DNA from: Actinomycetota bacterium
GTDB lineage: Bacteria; Actinomycetota; Geothermincolia; Geothermincolales; RBG-13-55-18
Reading direction: 5' to 3'
Assembly: GCA_040757835.1 (NCBI GenBank)
Contig: JBFLWJ010000028.1
Location: forward strand, 1-36,546
Length of the DNA: 36,546 nt
Numbering within the stretch: the stretch's first letter is position 1; each line of letters opens with the position of its first letter. Below are positions 16,269 through 24,150 of the stretch, in pieces. Both the position numbers and the translations under genes were made by a program. Below the pieces are notes generated by a model that did no database searches, had not been told where the DNA came from, and was given only the letters and a program-made list of their open reading frames with translations.

Positions 16269-16634
16269 TCAGGTTATCGGGGGTTGACCCAAGGCCGCCA
16301 GCAGCAGATTGACCTGGTTTCGCGCTTTGCTGCGCGGGATGGAACCGGTGAAACCCCCGGAGTCGATGCGCAACTCCTCGGGCATGAGCATGAGGGTGAA
16401 GACGCGCGTGAAGAGGGGGACCCATACGTATGCCTCGAGGTGGTAGCCCGTACCGGTGTAGCTGGCCTGCAGCCTCTGGGGCGCGACCAGGAAGCCCTCA
16501 CCTCTCTGGTACAACCTTGACACCTGGTCGTAGGCGATGAGCGCGTACCCGGTCTGTCGCGCCCAGCCATCGAGGATGTGCCAGAATTCCGCGCCAGCAG
16601 TGAAGTCCCTCACCGTTCTGCCCCTCACCGCCAT
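16269..16634 (-). CDS. Conserved-looking protein of unknown function, 121 residues
   Basis: I do not recognise the family. GGGAGGTG lies 7 bases before ATG 16634, a strong signal. The protein has an alternating beta-rich look (YALIAYDQVSRLY, GFLVAPQRLQASY, HLEAYVWVPLFTRVFTLML) and no signal peptide or membrane segment. The long stretch of the same frame continuing to 17462 lies antisense to the iron-sulfur protein gene and was left out. It is divergent from that gene, with about 150 bases between them that could hold both promoters. The ending GSIPRSKARNQVNLLLAALGQ looks like an amphipathic helix. Confidence 0.6.
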   Translation of the reverse strand: MAVRGRTVRDFTAGAEFWHILDGWARQTGYALIAYDQVSRLYQRGEGFLVAPQRLQASYTGTGYHLEAYVWVPLFTRVFTLMLMPEELRIDSGGFTGSIPRSKARNQVNLLLAALGQPPIT

Positions 16635-16784
16635 CCGCGCACCTCCCTGTCCGCTGACGGTTCCGTTCCCGTGCCTGTTATGGCATATGTATCGGTTGGG
16701 GGCCGGGTGCGGCTTGAAGGTATACGTTCTGCCGCCACAGAAGACTATGGTGCGCGTGGTGCGGAAACGGCAGGGGGAGGCAGG

Positions 16785-18101
16785 ATGGCGGTACTGGAGC
16801 GCGATATCAAGGATTTCGTGCGCAGCCGCGGCGTCGAGGTGGTCGGCATCGCGGGCCCGGAGCGGCTGGACGGGCCGCCGTCCCTGGACCTCTCCTATAC
16901 CATGCCGGGGGCGAGGTCGGTGGTCTCCATGGTCCTGCCCATGGATGAGAACGCCATCTACGATTTCCTCGGCAAGGTATCGCCGGCCCCCCACAACCTT
17001 GACCAGTTCTGGAGCTACCAGCGCCTGCAGCGCGTGGGCAAAGAGGTGGCCGACTTCCTGGTGGCGCGGGGCCACCGCGCCGTGGGCGTGCCCCTGAGCG
17101 CCGACTACCGCCGTGCCGTCTACGTTTTCCGCCCCCGCCCCGCTTTCTCCCTGCGCCTGGGGGCCATGGCCGCGGGTGTGGGCGGACAGGGATGGAGCGG
17201 TAACCTCAAGACGCGGGAATACGGCGCGTCCATCTACCTGGGGGCGGTGCTCACCGACGCTGTGCTGGAGAGCGACCCTGCCCTGCCGCCTGACTATTTC
17301 ACCGCGGAGTTCTGCGCGAGATGCAAGCGCTGCGCCAGGGCCTGTCCCAGCAACATGTTCGAGGCGAGTGGGGAGGAGTACCTGCTGCTGAACGGGGAAC
17401 TCCACCCCCGCGGCCGCCGCAACAACATCGACCTCTGCCACATCTCCTGTTTCGGCCTGCACGGCCTAAGCTCCGACAAGCGCTATTCCAACTGGGGCCT
17501 GCACTGGATAGAGGCATGGGTGGGCGGCAAGCCGGAGACGAGGAACCACCTCCTCGTCATCCTGGACATGTTCAAGCGCGGACTCACGGTGGGGGACGCC
17601 TGGCCGCGCTTCGACGTCCTGCGCGTGTTGTGCAGCAAGCTGTGGCCGCGAGAGGTCCTGGAGGGTATACCGGAGCTGCAAGACCTTCCCGAGTCCGAGC
17701 CGGAACGCTACCGCGTCCTGGCCGAGTTCTCGCGCAGGATGGGGGTTGTGGGTATCGATGATTATCCCATCCCCATGATCTGCGGGCAGTGCGCCCTGGT
17801 GTGCGGGCCGACGCTCGAGGAGACGGCCGAGAGGTACCGCATCCTGGCGGATTCCGGCATCGTGGTGCCCGGGCCCGGGGGGCGCATGGTGCGGGTGGAT
17901 ACCTTCGAGGAGGCGGCGGAACTGCGCCGCCGCTATCCCCTGCGCGCGAGCACGGTGGCGAAGGCCAGGGACGCCATGGCCTCCATCGTGGGGTGGCACC
18001 GCCATTACTTCGGTTTCGAGCCCAGGTCGTTCGCGCAGTCCAGGCTCTACAGCCGCAGGTTGCGAAGGGCTGTAAGGGAACGGTGTGGAAATAATACCTA
18101 G
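16785..18101 (+). CDS. Double [4Fe-4S] protein related to epoxyqueuosine reductase QueG
   Basis: The 438-residue protein has a QueG/reductive-dehalogenase-like N-terminal half (LSYTMPGARSVVSMVLPM, RLQRVGKEVADFLVARGHRAVGVPL) followed by ferredoxin motifs. The first cluster is C177-x2-C180-x2-C183-x3-C187 in FCARCKRCARACPSN. The second is C333-x2-C336-x3-C340 in CGQCALVCGP, with C218/C222 between them as possible additional ligands. Known QueG uses cobalamin plus two clusters to reduce epoxyqueuosine in tRNA. This protein is longer (about 440 versus 350-380), has an unusual 110-residue spacer between clusters, and lacks nearby queuosine genes, so a different reductase role is likely. ATG 16785 with GGGGGAGG 5 bases upstream was chosen; the frame extends upstream without a site. 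Likely cytosolic. Confidence 0.75.
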   Translation: MAVLERDIKDFVRSRGVEVVGIAGPERLDGPPSLDLSYTMPGARSVVSMVLPMDENAIYDFLGKVSPAPHNLDQFWSYQRLQRVGKEVADFLVARGHRAVGVPLSADYRRAVYVFRPRPAFSLRLGAMAAGVGGQGWSGNLKTREYGASIYLGAVLTDAVLESDPALPPDYFTAEFCARCKRCARACPSNMFEASGEEYLLLNGELHPRGRRNNIDLCHISCFGLHGLSSDKRYSNWGLHWIEAWVGGKPETRNHLLVILDMFKRGLTVGDAWPRFDVLRVLCSKLWPREVLEGIPELQDLPESEPERYRVLAEFSRRMGVVGIDDYPIPMICGQCALVCGPTLEETAERYRILADSGIVVPGPGGRMVRVDTFEEAAELRRRYPLRASTVAKARDAMASIVGWHRHYFGFEPRSFAQSRLYSRRLRRAVRERCGNNT

Positions 18102-18122
18102 GCGGACCGTTTCCGTGAAGGG

Positions 18123-18344
18123 GTGATGTATATGAGGGGTACTCTGATAGCAGTCGGGACGCTGCTGATGCTAGTGGCCATGGTCTTCATCATCTGGGGC
18201 ATGGTGGAGGTGGCGCAGGGAAACAAGGGGACCTGGGAGATCTGGCCTTTCTACCTGGTCCACGGCGCCATCGCCATGACGTCCATGGTGCTCTTCGCCG
18301 TCGCCAACCGCGGAGATAGAGACGCGCTTCCCCGATGCGGATAG
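18123..18344 (+). CDS. Small two-segment membrane protein with a damaged C terminus
   Basis: This 73-residue product starts at GTG 18123 or ATG 18126, with GAAGG close upstream, 21 bases after the iron-sulfur protein gene on the same strand. Two hydrophobic segments are clear: LIAVGTLLMLVAMVFIIWGMV (about residues 8-28) and FYLVHGAIAMTSMVLFAVA (about 43-61). The last ten or so residues (GDRDALPRCG) are read out of frame from a GNAT acetyltransferase remnant, so the original C terminus was probably lost in a deletion that joined the two genes near 18310. Function unknown. Confidence 0.55.
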   Translation: MMYMRGTLIAVGTLLMLVAMVFIIWGMVEVAQGNKGTWEIWPFYLVHGAIAMTSMVLFAVANRGDRDALPRCG

Positions 18345-18498
18345 GTTCAGGCTCTTCACCGGCCACCGCAGCGCCAAGGCACTGCACATCTACGAGGGGC
18401 TGGGATACGGGGAATCCCGCACCGAGTACGTACACGAGAACCTGACCCTGGTCTATCTGGAGAAACAGAACCCGATGATGTCCCGGCAGGGAGAGTAA
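18313..18498 (+). pseudogene. 3' remnant of a GNAT acetyltransferase gene
   Basis: In the frame from 18313 to TAA at 18496-18498, 61 codons encode the C-terminal end of a GNAT-fold N-acetyltransferase. The recognisable block is FTGHRSAKALHIYEGLGYG followed by YVHENLTLVYLEK, the last helix and strands of the family. There is no start codon, ribosome site or acetyl-CoA-binding motif; the 5' two-thirds is missing. The fragment begins inside the 3' end of the small membrane-protein gene, in another frame, which marks a deletion junction. Confidence 0.75.
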
Positions 18499-18525
18499 AC
18501 GGGTCGGACAGCAAGGAGGAGCCAC

Positions 18526-18912
18526 TTGGATGAGCATATGCCGCCCAAAGCGGAAGCAGAGCATGTCGAGTCTGCCCAGGAGCCCCAGTCATCGGAAGTG
18601 CCAGCGCCACCAGCGTATCCGTATTATTATCCTCCACCCCCCTCGAAATCATCTATTGATACGGCTACGCTGGCCTTGATCCTGGCCGCTGCGGGCCTGA
18701 TCTATTGGTGCCCCCCCTTCGTCCTTCCCGGCGTGGCCTTGTATCTCGCGGGGAAGGCGGAAAAGGAGATCGCTGCTGGGATGCCGGTAGCCTCCAACGC
18801 TGCGACGTTCATAAAAGTCGCCCGCGTTCTGGCGATAATAGGGATAGTCATAACCGGGCTCTTCATTACGTTCTATATCGTGATAATCATACTGGGAGTG
18901 GTATTTGATTAG
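18526..18912 (+). CDS. Small membrane protein with Pro/Tyr-rich N terminus (DUF4190-like)
   Basis: This 128-residue protein starts at TTG 18526 with AAGGAGGA 5 bases upstream. Residues 1-40 are acidic and Pro/Tyr-rich (VPAPPAYPYYYPPPPS), probably disordered and cytoplasmic. Two hydrophobic stretches follow: TATLALILAAAGLIYW.CPPFVLPGVALYLAG (about 46-76) and VARVLAIIGIVITGLFITFYIVIIILGVVF (about 98-127). The G-x-A-L-Y-x-A-G-K-A-E-K-E-I motif between segments is typical of DUF4190/CD225-like small membrane proteins, where the loop faces the cytoplasm. Role unknown. It ends 12 bases before the convergent GDSL hydrolase gene. Confidence 0.7.
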   Translation: MDEHMPPKAEAEHVESAQEPQSSEVPAPPAYPYYYPPPPSKSSIDTATLALILAAAGLIYWCPPFVLPGVALYLAGKAEKEIAAGMPVASNAATFIKVARVLAIIGIVITGLFITFYIVIIILGVVFD

Positions 18913-18924
18913 AGAAAGAAAGCG

Positions 18925-19671
18925 CTACAAGGCTGCTTCGTTGAAGGTCATGTAAGCCGCGGACTCCAGAGCGGCGGCCACCGTCTCAGCGTACAGCCGC
19001 GCCCCGCAGCGGTTCAGGTGCACCCCGTCCATGGTCAGGACCAGCCCCCTCCTCCCGCTCAGGCGGTCGGCGGCGCGGGGGGTAAGGCAGTGAAAGGTAT
19101 CGGTGAGCGTGCACATCACGCTGTCCAGCAGAAAACCGCTCTGCGCCTCGAATGGAACGAGCACCTTTCGGAAGGCCTTTCCCACGTCGGCGACGCATGC
19201 GCCATGGCTCGCCGCCTCCTCCCGGATGATCTCGTTGAACTGTGCGGCGCGCCGGTTGAGGTCGCTCTCCATCCTCTCGCCGATACACGCGATGGTGACG
19301 ACCAGGACATGCCCTACCACACTGGCGGCGCACTCCAGGGTGCGGGAGTATAGCTCGCGGAAATCCTCCAGCCCTGTCGTGGGTATGCTGCCGCAGGCCT
19401 CGATACGTTTCACCAACTTGCGGCACAGGCCGCCCCTGGCCGCGAGGGCGGGCAGCAGGATATCGTTGCTCCCCGCCTGGACGACCACGGCATCCGGCGC
19501 GCGTTCACCGAGCAGCCGCTCCAGGCGCGTGCCTATCCCCGCCAGGGTATCTCCACCGGCGGCATCGGAGGTTATCCGCCAGTCATGCAGCATCCCCTTG
19601 AGCAGGGATGAGAAGCTGAGATAGGGCAGTCCTCCTGCCAGGCTGTCCCCTACGATCAGCAGGTCCTTCAT
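18925..19671 (-). CDS. SGNH/GDSL-family hydrolase
   Basis: This 248-residue protein carries block I as VGDSLAGG (nucleophile S10), block III as AGSNDILL (G67-S-N-D) and block V as MDGVHLN (Asp/His pair, about 224-227). These define SGNH hydrolases, esterases or deacylases acting on lipids or acylated sugars. There is no signal peptide, so it is probably cytosolic, although family members are often exported. A weakly conserved region at 90-120 (GLEDFRELYSRTLECAASVV) fits the usual helix before block IV. ATG 19671 is preceded by GGAGGAG. The next gene on this strand is a multi-pass membrane protein about 100 bases upstream. Confidence 0.85.
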   Translation of the reverse strand: MKDLLIVGDSLAGGLPYLSFSSLLKGMLHDWRITSDAAGGDTLAGIGTRLERLLGERAPDAVVVQAGSNDILLPALAARGGLCRKLVKRIEACGSIPTTGLEDFRELYSRTLECAASVVGHVLVVTIACIGERMESDLNRRAAQFNEIIREEAASHGACVADVGKAFRKVLVPFEAQSGFLLDSVMCTLTDTFHCLTPRAADRLSGRRGLVLTMDGVHLNRCGARLYAETVAAALESAAYMTFNEAAL

Positions 19672-19772
19672 CTCCTCCTCCCGAAAAAACAGGAAAGGGA
19701 TCTTTCGCCGCGGCGAGGGCTATCTGCCCCGCTAACGACCATGCCGCTCCTCTATCCATAGGGCCGCTCCCG

Positions 19773-20636
19773 TCAGCGCGAGAAGAGGCCTCTCCTTGTC
19801 TTCTGCTCAAATGCCCCCGCGACGACCTCGCGGCTGAAAGCGGGGGGAACCGTTCCCGTGGTGGCGTAGTTGTAAAGGGCGGTGGCGAAGATACCATTGA
19901 GAGCGGAGCCGACGATACCCAGCGCGAACCAGTACAGTAACACCACGGCAACAACGGCGATGACCACTACCGCCGACTCGGTAAGTACGGCAAGAAATAT
20001 CGGCACTATCCCCACCATGCCCGCCACTACAATGATGAGTGACAGTGAGAAACGCAACACCACGTTCTCACCCCACGTCCTCTTGAACAGAGCCCCCGAC
20101 TTCTTGATGGAGTCTATGACCCCGGCGTCCTCGAAGATCATCACCGGGATCACGAAGAAAGTGATCAGGTTCCATGCCATCCCGAGCAGGCCCGCAGCCA
20201 GTCTCCCGAATATGCCCGCACGCTCGCGGATCATCTGCAGGACCATCCCCACCGTGGCGGAGATTAGTGCCCACCCCGCTATCTTGCCCATGTTCCCGGT
20301 GGCATAGCGCATACCGTCGCTGAACTTCGGGTCGCCCCCACTCAAGCGTATCTGCACGCAGGCGATGAGCCCGGTGTTGAAGAAGATGACCACGAAATAA
20401 CCGACAAGATAAGAGAGGAATAGAAGCACGTAGTATAGGGCGTTGCTCTCGAATTCACCGTCCACGGCCCCACTGATGAGGACTATGGGGACGAAAAAGG
20501 ATGCCGTCAGCACCAGCATCACCAGGGCGGATATTGCCGGGAAGAGCATCAGTTCCTTGTCTCGCTTGAGCACGCCCAGGCTCTCCCTGAAGATCTGCAT
20601 GCTCCGGTTGAACGTCCCCGCCATAAGCATCACCAT
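19773..20636 (-). CDS. Multi-pass membrane protein (DUF6159-like)
   Basis: The 287-residue protein has about six hydrophobic segments, after an N-terminal amphipathic part MAGTFNRSMQIFRESLGVLKRDKELMLFP. That opening, with the SWxVLKxDKELMLFP-like block, is typical of DUF6159 membrane proteins, whose role is unknown. Charged loops such as VQIRLSGGDPKFSDGMRYATGN and KKSGALFKRTWGENV alternate with the membrane parts. A C-terminal Arg-rich end (FEQKTRRGLFSR) would be cytoplasmic. The start is ambiguous among ATG 20636, 20630 and 20624, with no clear ribosome site. It is divergent from the GNAT gene. Confidence 0.75.
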   Translation of the reverse strand: MVMLMAGTFNRSMQIFRESLGVLKRDKELMLFPAISALVMLVLTASFFVPIVLISGAVDGEFESNALYYVLLFLSYLVGYFVVIFFNTGLIACVQIRLSGGDPKFSDGMRYATGNMGKIAGWALISATVGMVLQMIRERAGIFGRLAAGLLGMAWNLITFFVIPVMIFEDAGVIDSIKKSGALFKRTWGENVVLRFSLSLIIVVAGMVGIVPIFLAVLTESAVVVIAVVAVVLLYWFALGIVGSALNGIFATALYNYATTGTVPPAFSREVVAGAFEQKTRRGLFSR

Positions 20637-20780
20637 CCCTGGTCTGATATCACCGTCTTCTCAAGATTATCGTTATATGGGGCCTAATCATTAACCCCGG
20701 ACGAGGCCCGGGAGGCATGGTGGAGACACGCCCCGGCTGTCCTTGCATGCATGCGACCGCTGCGCCATCATAAGGAGGCC

Positions 20781-21212
20781 ATGATCACCATCAGGAAATG
20801 CGAGGCTGACGACTTCGAGCCGGTCCTCGGGTTGCTGCGGCAACTCTGGCCGGACCGGGATCTGGACCGCGGGGCGCTCGAGGAGACGTTCCTCTACAAT
20901 CTCGGCCGCGACCATCAGCACTACCTGTGCGCGCTCAGCGGATATGAGCTGGTGGGTTTCTGCTCCCTCAGCATAAGGAAGAGCCTGTGGGGGCAGGGCT
21001 TCCTCGCTTACATCGACGAACTGGTCGTGGAGGAGCCGCGCCGGGGCGAGGGGATAGGCGGCATGCTCGTGGAGCGGGCACTGGAGCTGGCGCGGGAGGT
21101 GGGCTGCCGCCGCGTCGAGCTGGACTCCGCCCTCCACCGCGAGGGCGCCCACCGTTTCTACGAGAGCCACGGCTTCGAGGCGATATGCCTGCTCTTCAGC
21201 AGGGAGCTATAA
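20781..21212 (+). CDS. GNAT-family N-acetyltransferase
   Basis: The 143-residue protein has the GNAT order: N-terminal IRKCEADDFEPVLGLLRQLWP, central strands YLCALSGYELVGFCSLSIR, motif A YIDELVVEEPRRGEGIGGMLVERALELAR (about residues 75-103, acetyl-CoA pyrophosphate loop RRGEGIGG), motif B CRRVELDSALHREGAHRFYESHGFEA. It would transfer an acetyl group to an amine; the acceptor is unknown. I chose ATG 20781, where AAGGAGG ends two bases before the codon; spacing is short but no better in-frame start exists. It is intact, unlike the GNAT remnant at 18313-18498. Confidence 0.85.
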   Translation: MITIRKCEADDFEPVLGLLRQLWPDRDLDRGALEETFLYNLGRDHQHYLCALSGYELVGFCSLSIRKSLWGQGFLAYIDELVVEEPRRGEGIGGMLVERALELAREVGCRRVELDSALHREGAHRFYESHGFEAICLLFSREL

Positions 21213-21281
21213 GCAGGGGGGACGCGACCGCCTTCCGTGCCCTCGAGCCGATGGCACAGCCTTCGGTGCGGGCCTGCCCGC

Positions 21282-21563
21282 TCAGTCCCTAACGCGACGC
21301 AGCAGGACGGTGACGGCGTTCTCCTTGTCCACGCAGTCGAACTCGATCTCCTCCGGGTTGCCCCACTCCGCGGGGAAGCCCCCGCCATACTCGAGCATGA
21401 CGATATAGGGGAAGATGTCGTGATACAGGTAGCCGCACAGCCCGCCCGAAGAGAGCCCGCTCAGCGCTATCTCGTCTCCCACCTTGTGGCCCGCTTCGCA
21501 GGTCCCCTTGACCGCCTTCACCGTCGCCACCAACCGGTAGCCAAGCTGTTCCACCTCGGCCAT
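21282..21563 (-). CDS. TIGR04076-like small protein
   Basis: The 93-residue protein fits the TIGR04076 pattern as I remember it: an N-terminal V.ATVKAVKGTCEAGHKVGDEI (residues 12-31), a central GGLCGYLYHDIFPYIVMLEYGG, and a C-terminal acidic strand ending CVDKENAVTVLLRRV. Two conserved Cys (C22 in GTCEAGH and C43 in GLCGYL) plus C77 are present. The molecular role of the family is unknown. GGAGGTGA precedes the ATG. It lies between a plus-strand GNAT and a minus-strand hydrolase and may share a transcript with the latter, about 120 bases upstream. Confidence 0.8.
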   Translation of the reverse strand: MAEVEQLGYRLVATVKAVKGTCEAGHKVGDEIALSGLSSGGLCGYLYHDIFPYIVMLEYGGGFPAEWGNPEEIEFDCVDKENAVTVLLRRVRD

Positions 21564-21681
21564 GCCGTCTCACCTCCTGGTAAACATGATCGCCCGTTAT
21601 CTTTATGCCCCACCGTCGTTCGCGCCGGTGGTGCTCCGCGACGAAGCCTTCCCGTCACCGTGCTCCAGGCTGCTAAGGCCG

Positions 21682-22557
21682 TCATTCCATCCCCTGCAGG
21701 AAGTCGAGGACGAGGCGGTTCACTTCCCCGGGCCGCTCCATGTGTACGCCGTGGGTGCCTCCCGCGACGACCTCGAGCCTGGCGCCGGGGATGGCCGACG
21801 CGGTGTCCTTGAATACCTGAAGCGGGTCCGGCGTGAGGGACAGGTACTCGTCGCGGTCGCAGCCGATCACCAGCACCGGCGCCGTGATGCGGCCCAGTTC
21901 CTCGTGCGTGAAATCGGGCAGCTCCAGCCACATCCTGCGCATCTTCTCCACGAACTCCCGGCCCTTCTCCGGTTCCGGCGTGAGCAGGCGGCGCAGGGCA
22001 GACAGGCCCAACAGTGCGGGTGATCCAGGTTTGAGCATCCTCTCCAGCTTGCGCTTCGCCTCGTCGCTGTAGTTGTCTGTGTGGAAGGGCGTTCCCAGCA
22101 GGGTCAGGCTGCGCACCAGCCCCGGGTGCTCGATGGCCATGGCCAGGCCGGTGCAGCCGCCGTCGCTCCAGCCGACCAGGTGCACCGCATCGAGTTTGAG
22201 CTTGGCGATGAGCGCCGCCGTGTCCGAGGCCATGCGCCGGAAGGTGATGGGTCCCGTGCCCAGGGTGGTTCGCCCGTGTCCCCGGGAGTCCGTGGCGATG
22301 ACCCGGTGATGGCGCGCCAGGGCGGGTATCTGGCCCACCCAGGTCTCGGCGCACATGAAGCCGCCATGCAGCAGGAGCACCGGATCCCCGCGGCGGAAAC
22401 AGTGATAGTAGACGCAGATATCGTCCGCCTCCACATAGCCCTTCATGTGCTCCGGACTCTGGCGCAGCATCCACAGGTTATAGGCCGCGCAGCCGCGCGC
22501 GAAGCCTATGCCCATGCGTGTGGATTGTGCCAGGTCAGCGACGATAGGAAAGCTCAT
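21682..22557 (-). CDS. Alpha/beta-hydrolase fold protein
   Basis: The 291-residue protein shows the alpha/beta-hydrolase core: HG oxyanion motif VLLLHGGFMCAETW (about 60-73), VIATDSRGHGRT, nucleophile elbow VGWSDGG with S131, catalytic Asp in VIGCDRDEYL and catalytic His in VAGGTHGVHMERP. The closest type is the prolyl aminopeptidase/BioH/haloperoxidase group, substrate unknown. The first 45 residues (MSFPIVADLAQSTRMGIGFARG...) precede the fold and include a short hydrophobic helix, possibly a membrane association. The start has no strong ribosome site nearby. About 120 bases separate it from the TIGR04076-like gene downstream. Confidence 0.88.
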   Translation of the reverse strand: MSFPIVADLAQSTRMGIGFARGCAAYNLWMLRQSPEHMKGYVEADDICVYYHCFRRGDPVLLLHGGFMCAETWVGQIPALARHHRVIATDSRGHGRTTLGTGPITFRRMASDTAALIAKLKLDAVHLVGWSDGGCTGLAMAIEHPGLVRSLTLLGTPFHTDNYSDEAKRKLERMLKPGSPALLGLSALRRLLTPEPEKGREFVEKMRRMWLELPDFTHEELGRITAPVLVIGCDRDEYLSLTPDPLQVFKDTASAIPGARLEVVAGGTHGVHMERPGEVNRLVLDFLQGME

Positions 22558-22607
22558 GCCTCCAGTATATTACTTCCCCGGCGAAGATAGCAGCGGGAAC
22601 GCCGGGC

Positions 22608-22832
22608 TCACCCTTCCTCGATAGCCCGCATCAGTTCAAGGGCCTCCTCGTAGCTGCCGCCGCAGAAGAGCGGGTCAGGCTGAAAGGACGAACACACCTC
22701 GGGACGTTCGGGCCCGCCCCAAAGCCCGCACAGGTTGTCCGGCGTGAGGTACCTGCACCGGACTCCCGCCGGCTTGCTCAGAGTGGATATGGAAAGCGCT
22801 ACACAGCACGCCCCACACTTGCGGCATTCCAT
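22608..22832 (-). CDS. YkgJ-type cysteine-cluster protein
   Basis: The 74-residue protein has the order CxxCGACC (C3, C6, C9, C10), a central C26 in VRCRYL, C35 in DNLCGLW, C47 in EVCSSF and C57. This spacing matches the YkgJ/CxxCxxCC family, thought to bind zinc or an iron-sulfur cluster; the role is unknown. I chose ATG 22832 with GGGAGGAGG about 8 bases upstream; the longer frame reading back to 23153 runs across the neighbouring gene. It is divergent from the frameshifted zinc-ribbon gene, and about 160 bases between the two may hold both promoters. Confidence 0.8.
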   Translation of the reverse strand: MECRKCGACCVALSISTLSKPAGVRCRYLTPDNLCGLWGGPERPEVCSSFQPDPLFCGGSYEEALELMRAIEEG

Positions 22833-22996
22833 CTTGCGTCCTCCTCCCTCTTGCGCATCACGTCGCTGTTCGAGGTTATACGAAGATATTCGGAAAACGT
22901 GCTTGCTTTCTTGATTTGCGCTAGAATCTTGTTCAGGGACTAGGATGATCAGGGGCTCCAACATTCCGAGAAAACCGCTGCTCGTATGCCTGGGGG

Positions 22997-24051
22997 GTGA
23001 TAACCTTGCCGTTCTGCAAGGTATACGGGAAACAGCCGGATGAGAACGACGGGTTCTGCAAGCAGTGCGGCGCGGTGCAGCAGCCGGTGGCCGCGGCGCC
23101 ACCACAGCCGCCCAGCCTTTGCCTGCCACCGCTCCATCCAGCCGGACCCTCATCTACGTCCTCATCGGCGTGCTGTCGGCCTTGGTGCTGGGCGGCGTCA
23201 TCGTGGGCATGGTCTTCCTGGTGCGGGGATGTTCCGGGAACCAGGCGGTGGAGGACGACGACAAATACGTCACTGAAGCCCTGAGGCAGATAGAGAAGGT
23301 GGACGAGATAGAGGGCGACCTCATCGCCGAGACCAGGGGCCTCGATTTCTCCGTGGGGGCCGAGCAGTTCCAGGTACAGGTCAAGAGCATCCAGAAGCAG
23401 CTAGGGGACGCGACGGTGAAACTGGACGCGGCCGCCGCGAGCCTGGAGAAGATCGACGTAACCGACCTGCCGGACTGGTGGGATACCTATATCTCCCTGC
23501 TGGACAAGGCCTACGCGGAGAAGAGGAAGGCCTACCAGGAATGGGACGAGTTCATCACCCGCATGGCCGAGCTGGACGAGTTCAGCCAGACTTATACGGC
23601 AATGGTCAACGCCTACAACGCGGCGCTGAACACCTTGTCCTCCGCCATAAGCCAGCACAACGCGGAGCAGTACGCGGCGGCCAGGAGCACCAGTGCTTCG
23701 GCCCAGGGCCAGCTGGCCCAGGCGAGCACGCAACTGCAGGCGCTGACCCAACTGGAGCCGGGCGTGGACCTCTCACAGGTCTCCGCCGCCATCTCCCAGG
23801 TATGGGGTTTCATCAGCGAGTTCCAGAGGCTCTGCGACCTCGCCCTCGCGGGCTCCTGGGACCAGCACAACGCGCTGGTCGATCAACTGAGGCCGCAGTT
23901 CGATTCCCTGCCGCGCACCATCAGCTTCGACATCAACGCCTGGATCGCTTCCATCCGGGACGAGTACGTGGACAGCATCGAGGACCACCTGGCCAGGGAG
24001 GCGGACTACCGCGCCCGGGCCGCGGAGGTATGGGAAGAGAACAACGACTGA
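22997..24051 (+). CDS. Zinc-ribbon / membrane-anchored coiled-coil protein, apparently frameshifted
   Basis: From GTG 22997 (preceded by TGGGGGG) the frame encodes a zinc-ribbon-like start, with LPFCKVYGKQPDEN then DGFCKQCGAV. It then runs into a Pro-rich linker and becomes nonsense (out of frame). The frame starting at 23065 picks up the same linker composition and continues without a break to 24051: a membrane segment LIYVLIGVLSALVLGGVIVGMVFLV (about 28-52 of that frame), then a long Gln/Ala/Glu-rich helical region with likely coiled coil. A single-base change between about 23080 and 23150 would join them. The first knuckle has Tyr where the second Cys should be (CKVY versus CKVC), so the ribbon also looks degenerate. 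It could be an assembly error or a decaying gene. Function unknown; it may form a tethered scaffold with the zinc domain in the cytoplasm. Confidence 0.65.
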
Positions 24052-24150
24052 ACGGGAGAAAGTCCGCGGTTCTGAATATCCGCGATCCCGGCAGCGCCAA
24101 TACGGTGTCCGTCTCGAAGAACATGATGTGGCACACGCGGCCATCCGGAT

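Noticed and set aside
16635..17462. Upstream extension of the small unknown protein (16269-16634)
   Set aside because: The extension is antisense to the iron-sulfur protein gene, and a strong ribosome site supports the later start.
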